This document shows positions 1 to 6,529 of a stretch of DNA of 7,982 bases, piece after piece. Made by a program: the position numbers and the translations under genes. The notes beneath the pieces are model-generated. The model saw nothing but the letters and a program-made list of their open reading frames with translations, was not told the DNA's origin and made no database searches. The DNA is from Planctomycetales bacterium (lineage in GTDB: Bacteria; Planctomycetota; SBBH01), in assembly GCA_005239795.1 (NCBI GenBank), contig SBBH01000185.1, positions 1-7,982 on the forward strand, written 5' to 3'. Each line of letters opens with the position of its first letter. The first letter of the stretch is position 1.

Positions 1-898
1 CTTCCTCGGGGCGAGCCAGGTAATAGCGGGTCTTTTCCACGAGATCCCGGCCCGACGCGTAGGTGACGATCTCCCGGCCGATTTCAAACAGGTTGGCGAT
101 CTCGACGTTGTGCTCAGTGAGGGGGAGCGTGCCGCAGGCCAGGGCCTCGAAGGTGCGAAAGCTCGTGCATTCGAACACCTGGGCATCGTGCGGGTTCACC
201 GTGAGAAGGCTCCGGCGGTAGAGTTCCACGAGCTTCATCTCGCGGGAGAATTCCCTTTGGTGGCAGCGCTTCAAAAACCGATTTTTGCAATCGTGCCAGC
301 CGTTTCCCCAGACGGCCAACCCCAGGGGCGCGAGGGGGGCGAGGACTTCTTCGCGCTTTCGACTGTACTGTCCGATGAATGTAAGCGGGAGATCCCGACG
401 GACGTCGGGGTCAGGCGTGAAGACCTCCGGAGCGGCCAGGGGGAGAAAGAACGCCCTCAAGCCCCGCGCGCGCAAAACCCGGGCTGGATCCCGGTCCCAC
501 GTGAAGATCCAGTCGTATTCAGCGAGGGTGTTGATGCGGTTGGCGGGATGGTGGCGCCCCAGGGGGTCGTCGCTCGAGAAGTGCGCGGTGAGGGCGCCCA
601 GTGCGCGGATCTCGGAGATGACGCCAGGGAGGATCGTTTCTCCCTTGCCGACGAAGACGAGGTCGGGGCGCCAGGCACGGCATTTTTTGACAAGCAGGCG
701 GTTCAAAATCCAGTTGGCGGGTTTCACGAAGGTCGCCAGGCTGAAATAGTCATAGCGCTGATAGGGGCGGCGGATCTGGACCCCCGACTGGTAGGCGAAA
801 AATTCGACGTCGTGCCCCAGTTTTCGGAAGGCCCGTCCGAACGCGGGGGGCTGGATGTCAACGTAGCCGCCGTAGCCGATGACGATCAGGACTTTCAA
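1..898 (-). CDS. CgeB-like glycosyltransferase, C-terminus beyond window edge
   Basis: The minus strand is open from the left edge to position 898, giving 299 residues without a stop. The start reads LKVLIVIGYGGYVD, with TTG at 898-896 as the likely start codon; no in-frame ATG precedes it and there is no clear Shine-Dalgarno. The N-terminal half has an alternating Rossmann-like pattern, with PDLVFVGKGETI at about residues 78-89. The C-terminal part (about 245-295) has FRTFEALACGTLPLTE, then FEIGREIVTY and RYYLARPEE. This is the sugar-nucleotide binding signature of the CgeB / Glyco_trans_1_2 family (GT-B fold). The protein is expected to be a cytoplasmic, membrane-peripheral transferase acting on a surface glycan; donor and acceptor cannot be told. 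It diverges from the GT9 gene across about 124 bp. Family assignment is good; the exact start is uncertain. Confidence 0.85.
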   Translation of the reverse strand, partial: MKVLIVIGYGGYVDIQPPAFGRAFRKLGHDVEFFAYQSGVQIRRPYQRYDYFSLATFVKPANWILNRLLVKKCRAWRPDLVFVGKGETILPGVISEIRALGALTAHFSSDDPLGRHHPANRINTLAEYDWIFTWDRDPARVLRARGLRAFFLPLAAPEVFTPDPDVRRDLPLTFIGQYSRKREEVLAPLAPLGLAVWGNGWHDCKNRFLKRCHQREFSREMKLVELYRRSLLTVNPHDAQVFECTSFRTFEALACGTLPLTEHNVEIANLFEIGREIVTYASGRDLVEKTRYYLARPEE

Positions 899-916
899 GG
901 AATCGCGCAAGAATAA
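899..916 (-). repeat. GCGCGAATCC-type border motif, copy 1
   Basis: On the minus strand this reads TTATTCTTGCGCGATTCC and abuts the TTG start of the CgeB-like gene. It differs by one base from the core TTGCGCGAATCC of the copy at 4905-4924. It is one of five related copies in the window, all at gene borders. The function is unknown; a promoter element or recombination site is possible. Confidence 0.6.
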
Positions 917-974
917 CTGGAGTGACCTGTGTCCGTTGACCCCCGATGTTCTCTGGGACGTTTCCTTCCAATCT

Positions 975-1016
975 TCATTCTTGCGCGAATCCTTATAAGG
1001 GACCGTGCAGGAAAAG
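975..1016 (+). promoter_or_regulatory. Conserved leader, copy A, upstream of the GT9 gene
   Basis: The border motif TTGCGCGAATCC (981-992) is followed by TATAAGGGACCGTGCAGG (994-1011). The same two blocks in the same order occur on the minus strand at about 4853-4811. Both are followed by a purine-rich stretch and an ATG about 20 bases after CGTGC. TATAAG could serve as a -10 element, but no good -35 is seen 16-18 bases upstream. The conserved order, with an ATG at similar spacing, suggests a shared promoter and 5' leader. This is inference from two copies. Confidence 0.45.
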
Positions 1017-1022
1017 TGGAAG

Positions 1023-2147
1023 ATGAATCATCCGGAAGGAGTCCCCCTGACGACAGCTGTATCCTGCAAAGACTGCCAGTCATTCCTACACAGTCCCTAC
1101 AATGTGACAATGAACCGGCCGCCTCCTTCCAGCCTCTTGGTTCTCGCCTATGGCCACGGGCTAGGGGACTCGATCCTGGCGCTTCCCTTTCTGTCGGGGG
1201 TTCGCAAGGCCTGGCCCGGCTGCCGCGTGACCCTGGCGACCACGGCGCCGACGGCCGCGTGGTTTTTGGGCGCGGGGCTCGTGGACGAAGTGGTTCGCCT
1301 AGTGGATGGTGGGCTCTGGCGGCATTGGAAAAGATTGCGTGCGCGCCGTTTCGATCTGGCGGTTGACCTGCGGCTTGACCACACGGTGCATTCAGCCCTC
1401 TTCGTGCGTCTTCTGGGGGCACGCGCCACGGTCGGTTTCGACTGTCCCTTGAGGGGGCGGTTTTTCTCCCAGCGGGTTCGGGCCGACTACCAGAATGCCC
1501 ACCATGTCGACAATCTGAGCCGTTTTGCCGAAACGCTCGGGATCCCCTGGAGCGCCGAGCCCCCACCCGTCTCTTTGGCTGCGTGCCAGGAGGCCGACGC
1601 CCTTCTGGCGCGATTGCGAGGCGTCGGCGAGGGGCCTCTCGTGGCGCTCGCCCCCGGGGGGCGCCATGATCTGGCGCGCCTCGACAAACGGTGGCCGGCC
1701 TCGTTCTATGCGGATCTGGCCCGGAGGCTCGCCGCCCGCGGGATGCGCGTCATCGTCACAGGAGTCTCCCAGGAGAAGGAGCTCACCGGAAGGATCGCGA
1801 GAGAGGGGGGAGCGGCGGATCTTACGGGGCTCGCCTCCTGCGAGGTTTTGGCGGCGCTCTTTGAGCGCTGCCGCCTGGTCGTGGGAAACAATTCCGGGCC
1901 GGTACACCTGGCTGATGCCCTGAAAATCCCCACCCTTTCCTTCTCAGGGGGTGTCCATATGACGCACTGGCGTCCGCGCGCAGAGACCGCCCGGGTCCTG
2001 CTGCGCGATGCAAACTGCCGCGAGTCGTTCTGCCGCCTCTGTCCCGACAAGGGGGAGGCCTGTTTGGGGCGGATCGACCCCGGGCGCGTTTTTGAGGAGG
2101 CCGCCGCCATCCTTCGGGAAAATGGGTCTCACTCCGAGGTTGCCTGA
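1023..2147 (+). CDS. Glycosyltransferase family 9 (heptosyltransferase-like)
   Basis: This 374-residue protein has the GT9 layout. Near the N-terminus is GHGLGDSILALPFLSG (G44-D49 region), the conserved loop of the first Rossmann domain. In the C-terminal domain VGNNSGPVHLADAL (about 287-300) matches the donor-binding motif of ADP-heptose:LPS heptosyltransferases. A late cysteine set (C332, C337, C340, C347) is also common in this family. It probably transfers a sugar to a lipid A-core or related glycolipid at the inner face of the inner membrane; heptose as donor is not proven. ATG at 1023 is chosen because AGGA lies 10 bases upstream and the leader repeat places an ATG there. ATG at 1110 gives 345 residues, closer to the family's usual length, but lacks a ribosome binding site. 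It is first of a three-gene run, 16 bp before the desaturase. Confidence 0.88.
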   Translation: MNHPEGVPLTTAVSCKDCQSFLHSPYNVTMNRPPPSSLLVLAYGHGLGDSILALPFLSGVRKAWPGCRVTLATTAPTAAWFLGAGLVDEVVRLVDGGLWRHWKRLRARRFDLAVDLRLDHTVHSALFVRLLGARATVGFDCPLRGRFFSQRVRADYQNAHHVDNLSRFAETLGIPWSAEPPPVSLAACQEADALLARLRGVGEGPLVALAPGGRHDLARLDKRWPASFYADLARRLAARGMRVIVTGVSQEKELTGRIAREGGAADLTGLASCEVLAALFERCRLVVGNNSGPVHLADALKIPTLSFSGGVHMTHWRPRAETARVLLRDANCRESFCRLCPDKGEACLGRIDPGRVFEEAAAILRENGSHSEVA

Positions 2148-2163
2148 TACACTGACTCCCCGA

Positions 2164-3171
2164 ATGAGGATGCTAGAAGCGCATGTGGAGACATCGGCGG
2201 CGAGCTACTCCATCCACTCTTATGCGTTGGAGAAAAGCGTGCTCGAGGACCTTCAGCGTTTGGCGCTGTGGCGGTCGTTTGGGGCGCTTGCTCTGGCCTG
2301 GGGGGCATGTGCTCTTTTGGCCCGCGCCTTTCTCGCGTTCGGTGCGCCCTGGCTTCTCTATCCCATTTTTGCCTTGCTGATGGCAGGTCGTCAGGGGGTC
2401 TTCCTGCAGATCATGCATGAGGCGGCGCATCGCTTGCTCTCCAAAAATCCTCGCCTCAATAATGCTCTTGCAACATGGTTAGCAGCCGCCCCCTTGGGAC
2501 TCAATTTCGCCGCGTACTCCAGGAACCATCTCAACCATCACGCGCATACCAACGAGGCCGAAGATTCCCCGACCGACGTGGAAAAATATCTTTTTTGCGA
2601 TGTCCGTTCCCCGCGTCTGTGGCGGTTGTTTATGAAGGATCTTGTGGGGATCACGGCGTTTCAGATCCTGTTTCAATACGAGAAGGTGGGCATCGCCGCA
2701 TCATCCCGCGGGGTTGCGTCCAAACTCTCCCGGCTCACCTCGACGGGGGTGGTCCAGATCGCCATTCTTTGGACTTTCTTTGATGGCCACGTTCTTTATT
2801 ACCTTGCCTTGTGGCTGGCGCCCCTGGTCGCGATCCATATGCCGCTGATGCGCGTGCGGGGAATTGCGGAGCATGGCTTGCCCGCGCAACGGGGACTTTC
2901 CCTTCCGGTCTCGCCGCCCCTGGGGACCTTGTATACGCGTTCCTTCCTGACGTCTGTCCGCCGTTACGATCTGGCGCTTTTGAACTGGATTGAAAAAATC
3001 TTGATAGGGAGTCTCAACGTTCACTATCACCACGAGCACCATCTGCTTCCGACCGTTCCCTTCTACAACCTGCCTCGCTTGCATCTCCTGATTGCAGAGC
3101 GAGCGCTCCAATGCAACCCGAATGTCTATGCCAAGGGCTACTTTTGGAGCCTTTTTTACAAGAGGCGATGA
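2164..3171 (+). CDS. Membrane fatty acid desaturase (FA_desaturase family)
   Basis: This 335-residue integral membrane protein carries all three histidine boxes of the di-iron membrane desaturase/hydroxylase family: HEAAH at 85-89, HLNHH at 122-126 and HHEHH at 289-293, with an extra EHG at 236-238. Hydrophobic stretches at about 36-80, 100-115, 155-170 and 195-230 fit the usual hairpin membrane topology with the boxes facing the cytoplasm. Such enzymes use O2 and an electron donor to place a double bond, or sometimes a hydroxyl, in an acyl chain. The chain and position cannot be read here. ATG at 2164 (or the in-frame ATG at 2170) follows the GT9 stop by 16 bp; earlier in-frame starts would overlap GT9 and add no conserved sequence. 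No clear Shine-Dalgarno is present. Its place between glycosyltransferases suggests an acyl chain of a glycolipid or lipid A-like acceptor as substrate (inference). Confidence 0.9.
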   Translation: MRMLEAHVETSAASYSIHSYALEKSVLEDLQRLALWRSFGALALAWGACALLARAFLAFGAPWLLYPIFALLMAGRQGVFLQIMHEAAHRLLSKNPRLNNALATWLAAAPLGLNFAAYSRNHLNHHAHTNEAEDSPTDVEKYLFCDVRSPRLWRLFMKDLVGITAFQILFQYEKVGIAASSRGVASKLSRLTSTGVVQIAILWTFFDGHVLYYLALWLAPLVAIHMPLMRVRGIAEHGLPAQRGLSLPVSPPLGTLYTRSFLTSVRRYDLALLNWIEKILIGSLNVHYHHEHHLLPTVPFYNLPRLHLLIAERALQCNPNVYAKGYFWSLFYKRR

Positions 3172-3193
3172 GGGAGCTGTCCCCTTGCGCCCC

Positions 3194-4726
3194 ATGACCG
3201 ATGACGCGAACGCCCGGAGCGTGACGGCCTCCTTCCGGTCGTCTTGTGATTCCGTCAGCCGCTTCTGTCTTGTTCTGACGGGCGTGCTGACGGCAGCCCA
3301 GGTGGCGTTCGTGTGGGCCCTCCCTTATCCCATTGGCGTCGATCTTCCCGGTCATACGGTCACGATGGCCATCCTTTCGCGTTATCACGAGATGGGATTC
3401 GATCGCTTCTTCACGGTCGAGTGGTTTCCCACGCCCTATCTTGTTGCCAACGGGCTCCTGCTGTTCTTTTCTTTTTTCATGGGATTCATTGAGGCCACCA
3501 AGGCCATGATCTCCCTGTATTTCATCCTGCTTCCCTTTTGCGTACGGTTTTGGATCCATTCTTTCCCGCGGCCCGATGATCGGAAGACGCTTTTGGCCGC
3601 CGCTCTTGCCTACAACGGGCCTTTTTTCGGGGGGAGTTTCAATCATCTTTTCGGTCTCATGATGAGCCTGGTAGTTTTGGGTGCTTGGCGTCGAGACGCC
3701 GAAGCCTCCCCCCAGCGCCGGCAACTGCGGCTCGCACTGGGGCTCGCAGCGCTTTATTTTTGCCATTTCACCCCTTTTGTTCTCACGGCCCTCATTCTTC
3801 TGGTTTGGCATTACACCGATCGCGCCCGCCGTCCCCGCGTCGCCGAGGTGTACGCCGCGCTCTTGGTCCCGGCTCTTCTTTTTTCGTGGTATTGCCTTCG
3901 CATGTCGACGCTTACCGAGGCCGTGGTCCCGCGGGCTTTCGACGCCTACGGATCCTATGCGCAGGCGTTCATCAATCGGTGGGGTTACGCGTGGACCGCT
4001 TTCCATTTTTGGGGGGACGTCCTGACGCAGATTCCCACCGTGGCGGGGATGCTTCTTTTGGGGATCGGCGGAATTCGGGAAGGCCGGTGGACGCGTCCTC
4101 TCGCCGTCGCCGTGGGAATCCCGATCTTGGCTACACTCGTTCTTCCGCACACCGTCCATGTCACTCACGCGATCTCGGCCCGCCTGGCCCATATGGTTTT
4201 GTTTCTCTCTCTTCCTGTGTTGGCGATGCCCAGCCGTGGGGTCCAGGCGCTTCTGGTGCTCGGCGCGCTGGGCTGGAACGCCTATGTAGGAGCCAATCTC
4301 ATCCGGATTCAAGGCTCCGTGAGGACATACATGGCGCTTCTCGATCGCGTTCCTCCCCGGACTCCCGTTTTTCCTCTTTTCGAGAAGTCCACCCAGGGCC
4401 CTGAAAGCCGCATCTTCAGCGTATTCAATTATCTGGTGGGATATCACCATGCCCTGAAAGGAGGGGTGTCCCCCCAGTTGGCCGACCGCGAGATTTCTCC
4501 GTGGGCGGCGTATTTCGCTTATAGAGACCGCCGCTATAAGTCTTCGTCGGTGCTCATCGAGGATTTCGAGCCTGGCCGTTTCGCGGCGCTTTATCCATAC
4601 CTGATTTATCGCGGGGGGACTTTTGCGTTAAACCGTCTCGCTGAGGATTACGTCGTGTTGGAGAGACAGGGCGACTTCACCTTGCTTGGCCGTAGACCGC
4701 GCGACAAAGGGGTCGTGCGGAAATAA
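3194..4726 (+). CDS. Polytopic membrane protein, GT-C glycosyltransferase-like
   Basis: This is a 510-residue protein with about ten hydrophobic segments spread over roughly residues 20-400, then a soluble C-terminal part. After the first membrane helix comes DLPGH (50-54), and an acidic residue in the first external loop is typical of GT-C transferases, which use polyprenyl-phosphate sugars. EWFPTPYL follows soon after. I do not recognise a named family, so transferase function is inferred from architecture and neighbours. ATG at 3194 lies 22 bp after the desaturase stop. An in-frame TTG at 3185, with GGGAG at 3172-3176 upstream, is a credible alternative start. The last six codons (KGVVRK) and the stop lie within a 36-bp repeat that recurs inverted at 6530-6565, so the native C-terminus may have been altered. 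It appears to be the last gene of the operon. Confidence 0.75.
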   Translation: MTDDANARSVTASFRSSCDSVSRFCLVLTGVLTAAQVAFVWALPYPIGVDLPGHTVTMAILSRYHEMGFDRFFTVEWFPTPYLVANGLLLFFSFFMGFIEATKAMISLYFILLPFCVRFWIHSFPRPDDRKTLLAAALAYNGPFFGGSFNHLFGLMMSLVVLGAWRRDAEASPQRRQLRLALGLAALYFCHFTPFVLTALILLVWHYTDRARRPRVAEVYAALLVPALLFSWYCLRMSTLTEAVVPRAFDAYGSYAQAFINRWGYAWTAFHFWGDVLTQIPTVAGMLLLGIGGIREGRWTRPLAVAVGIPILATLVLPHTVHVTHAISARLAHMVLFLSLPVLAMPSRGVQALLVLGALGWNAYVGANLIRIQGSVRTYMALLDRVPPRTPVFPLFEKSTQGPESRIFSVFNYLVGYHHALKGGVSPQLADREISPWAAYFAYRDRRYKSSSVLIEDFEPGRFAALYPYLIYRGGTFALNRLAEDYVVLERQGDFTLLGRRPRDKGVVRK

Positions 4727-4800
4727 CTTCTGTGTTTGATGGAAGGGCTCTCGGGACATGAACGAATATCTCCGAGATCTTGTGCGAGAGGTTTTTTCAT
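4648..4800 (-). CDS. Short ORF (50 aa) behind leader copy C, possibly a gene remnant
   Basis: On the minus strand AAGGAG lies seven bases before an ATG at 4800, one of the best ribosome binding sites in the window. The ORF begins MKKPLAQDLGDIRSC and ends at 4648, overlapping the 3' end of the GT-C-like gene in antisense. From about residue 20 it runs into the 36-bp repeat, so only the first 20 codons or so are non-repeat sequence. It could be a real small protein, or the 5' stump of a gene whose remainder was replaced. The sequence matches no family I know. Confidence 0.2.
   Translation of the reverse strand: MKKPLAQDLGDIRSCPESPSIKHRSYFRTTPLSRGLRPSKVKSPCLSNTT
4707..4742 (+). repeat. 36-bp repeat, copy B (left outer arm)
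   Basis: This block matches the reverse complement of 6530-6565 at 33 of 36 positions, and the final 21 bases (4722-4742) are identical. It begins AAGGGGTCGTGCGG and covers the last codons and stop of the preceding gene. Together with the copy at 6530-6565 it brackets the DUF2079 gene, with 1859 bp from outer edge to outer edge. Confidence 0.9.
4748..4797 (+). terminator. Possible terminator after the GT-C-like gene
   Basis: CTCTCG (4748-4753) pairs with CGAGAG (4785-4790), followed by G and six T residues (4792-4797). The 31-base loop is much longer than in typical intrinsic terminators and the stem is short, so this is only a candidate. TCTCGG/CCGAGA within the same segment is an alternative stem. 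Confidence 0.25.
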
Positions 4801-4810
4801 CTAATCACTC

Positions 4811-4853
4811 CTTTCCGCACGGCCCCTTATATGGGATCCGCGCGAAAAAAGCC
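4811..4853 (-). promoter_or_regulatory. Conserved leader, copy C, facing left
   Basis: Read on the minus strand, TTCGCGCGGATCC is followed by TATAAGGGGCCGTGCGG and then GGAAAGGAG. This parallels leader copy A ahead of the GT9 gene in block order and spacing. It points away from the DUF2079 gene towards the short ORF starting at 4800. The border motif copy in it (about 4834-4851) has G in place of A in the GAATCC core. Confidence 0.45.
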
Positions 4854-4904
4854 CAACGAAAAGACGACAGAATCAAAACGGCCCATTGCCACAGAATCGA
4901 TCAT

Positions 4905-4924
4905 TTATTTTTGCGCGAATCCTA
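4905..4924 (+). repeat. 20-bp inverted repeat, left arm, at DUF2079 start
   Basis: The block ends TTGCGCGAATCCTA three bases before the ATG at 4928. It matches the reverse complement of 6503-6522 at 19 of 20 positions. The TTATTT at its left end might act as a -10 element giving a very short leader, but this is not supported by a good -35. Confidence 0.85.
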
Positions 4925-4927
4925 GCC

Positions 4928-6505
4928 ATGGAAGCCGCCGTCGAAACTTTTTTCTCATTTTATCTCCAAGGGGTTCTGGCGGTTCTCGCGGCGGGGGGGC
5001 TTGGCGCTTGGATAGGGTACCGGACCCTTTCCTGCCCGGTCGATCCTCGGAGGCTCAAGACTGTTTTTTTCTGTCTCTGGTTTGGCGCGGCTGGTCTTTG
5101 GGCGGCGCTTGCGGTGCGGAGTCTCTGGACCTATCACAAATACTTCGACACCGCTGTGGAGGTCCAGACGATCCACAACATCGCCTTGGGGCGGGGGCCT
5201 ATCTCGAGCATCAACGCCGAGTGCATGTCGGATCCCGATCGGAACGCCTCCTATTTTTCCTATCACGCGTGCCTGGCTTACTATCCGACGGCTCTGCTCT
5301 ACCGCCTCTTTCCGTCGGCGCCGATGCTCGTGGCGCTCGGCGCCGTCTGCGTGGCGCTCGGGGCGGTGGTTGTCTTCCGATTGACGCTCTCGCTCCTGGG
5401 GGCGACATGGCCAGCGCTCATTCCTCCTCTGGCTTATCTCCTGTATCCCACGGTCCAATACGCTGCGCTCTGGGAGTTTCATGCGTTGTCGCTCGCGGTG
5501 CCATGCCTGGCTTGGGCGCTGCTCGCCGTCTGGAAAGAACGTCCCGCGGCATTCTGGATCTGGGGGCTCCTGGCGCTTTCGGTCCGCGAAGATGTGGCCC
5601 TGATGGGGGTCCTGCTGGGGTTTTTCGCGGCCTGGCGCGCCGGGCCCATGCGCCGCCATGGGATCGCATTCACGATTTTGGCGCTTGCGCATTTCTGGAC
5701 GGCGACGCACGTTTGGATGCCAATCCTTTCCAGCCGTCAGGAGTGGTGGCAGATGCGCATGTTTTCGCATTTGGGGGGGTCGACCCTTGAGATCGCGCGC
5801 ACCGTGTTCACCCGGCCCGGCGTGGTTGCGGGGATGCTTGGGGACGCCACGCGCTGGGGAAACGCGGCGCTTTTCTTTCTGCCGTTTCTCTTTCTGCCGC
5901 TTTTGGCAGGGCGATGGACTTTGCTGTTCCTTCCTTACTTCGGGCTTCTTTTCGTGGGGCGGGATCTCGCGTTCTATTCCATCTTTCTCTACTACAGCGT
6001 GCCGTTGGCGCCGTCTGTTGCCGCCTCGGCGGCCGTGGTTTTGGGAAGGCTCCGCGCGCGCCGCCCAGCCCTTTCGCGCACCGCGGCGGGAGGGATGTTG
6101 GGAGCGTCCCTGGCGCAAAGCGTCCTTTTCGGGGCGGGTCCCGGATCGATTCAGTTCTGGCGGCAGGAGTGGACGCTGGCACGCTTCCGCGAGCCGTATT
6201 TCCATCGAGAAAATTATATCCTTGGCCCCCACGAGCGGGCCGCCGCGCGGATCCTGGCGATGATTAAACCGTCAGAGCGCGTCGGCGCCGCCCACTATTT
6301 CCTTCCCCATCTTGTGCGTTGCGAGCGGGTCTATCTCCTCCATTCGGCGGCGCGCCTGCCCGACGACGTCGATACGGCTGTTTACGACGCGACGCGCGCC
6401 AACGCCTACATGGCCTGCGGTTACGACGATCTGCGTCGGGATCTAACAGGCCGGGGGTTTTCCGTCGCCGCCGAGGACGACGGCGTCGTGCTGATGCGCC
6501 GATAG
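4928..6505 (+). CDS. DUF2079 family polytopic membrane protein
   Basis: This 525-residue membrane protein matches the DUF2079 pattern in order. After the N-terminal membrane helices comes YFDTAVEVQ (72-80), with the acidic residue in the first large loop. Then follow YFSYHACLAYYPTALLYRLFPS (about 109-130), AYLLYPTVQ (169-177), WEFHALSLAVP (182-192) and the REDVALMGVLLG helix (220-231). Many more hydrophobic segments follow, then a soluble C-terminal tail. The family is uncharacterised but resembles GT-C membrane glycosyltransferases, so a sugar transfer role at the periplasmic face is plausible, not shown. ATG at 4928 is preferred over an upstream TTG at 4886 because the extra residues come from the repeat and no helix is lost. 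There is no Shine-Dalgarno. The gene is bounded on both sides by inverted repeats and its TAG stop is part of one. Two runs of seven G lie inside it. Confidence 0.85.
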   Translation: MEAAVETFFSFYLQGVLAVLAAGGLGAWIGYRTLSCPVDPRRLKTVFFCLWFGAAGLWAALAVRSLWTYHKYFDTAVEVQTIHNIALGRGPISSINAECMSDPDRNASYFSYHACLAYYPTALLYRLFPSAPMLVALGAVCVALGAVVVFRLTLSLLGATWPALIPPLAYLLYPTVQYAALWEFHALSLAVPCLAWALLAVWKERPAAFWIWGLLALSVREDVALMGVLLGFFAAWRAGPMRRHGIAFTILALAHFWTATHVWMPILSSRQEWWQMRMFSHLGGSTLEIARTVFTRPGVVAGMLGDATRWGNAALFFLPFLFLPLLAGRWTLLFLPYFGLLFVGRDLAFYSIFLYYSVPLAPSVAASAAVVLGRLRARRPALSRTAAGGMLGASLAQSVLFGAGPGSIQFWRQEWTLARFREPYFHRENYILGPHERAAARILAMIKPSERVGAAHYFLPHLVRCERVYLLHSAARLPDDVDTAVYDATRANAYMACGYDDLRRDLTGRGFSVAAEDDGVVLMRR

Positions 6506-6522
6506 GATTCGCGCGAAAATAA
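6503..6522 (-). repeat. 20-bp inverted repeat, right arm, at DUF2079 stop
   Basis: It starts with the TAG stop codon of the DUF2079 gene and contains the perfect palindrome TTCGCGCGAA (6508-6517). It is the inverted partner of 4905-4924, with one mismatch. Confidence 0.85.
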
Positions 6523-6529
6523 CCCTCCA

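Larger units (their letters stand above)
4707..4828. repeat. 17-bp inverted repeat around the GT-C-like stop codon
   Basis: Positions 4707-4723 are inverted at 4812-4828, with one mismatch that would be a G-U pair in RNA. The intervening segment is 88 bases and starts with the TAA stop of the GT-C-like gene. A transcript through here could form a long stem, or the arms may simply be two oppositely oriented copies of the leader repeat. Confidence 0.75.

Noticed and set aside
330..345. Suspected frameshift in the CgeB-like gene at a C run
   Set aside because: Careful recounting shows six C residues on the minus strand, and the frame continues unbroken through the run.
110..916. A 268-codon plus-strand reading frame over the CgeB-like gene
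   Set aside because: It is antisense to a frame with clear glycosyltransferase motifs and has no recognisable domain; long antisense frames are expected at high GC.
3014..4450. A 478-codon minus-strand reading frame
   Set aside because: It is highly charged, with no domain, and is the antisense shadow of the desaturase end and the hydrophobic GT-C-like gene.
4955..6232. A 425-codon minus-strand reading frame
   Set aside because: Its Arg/Pro/Glu-rich composition is typical of the complement of a membrane protein gene; the plus strand has the DUF2079 motifs.
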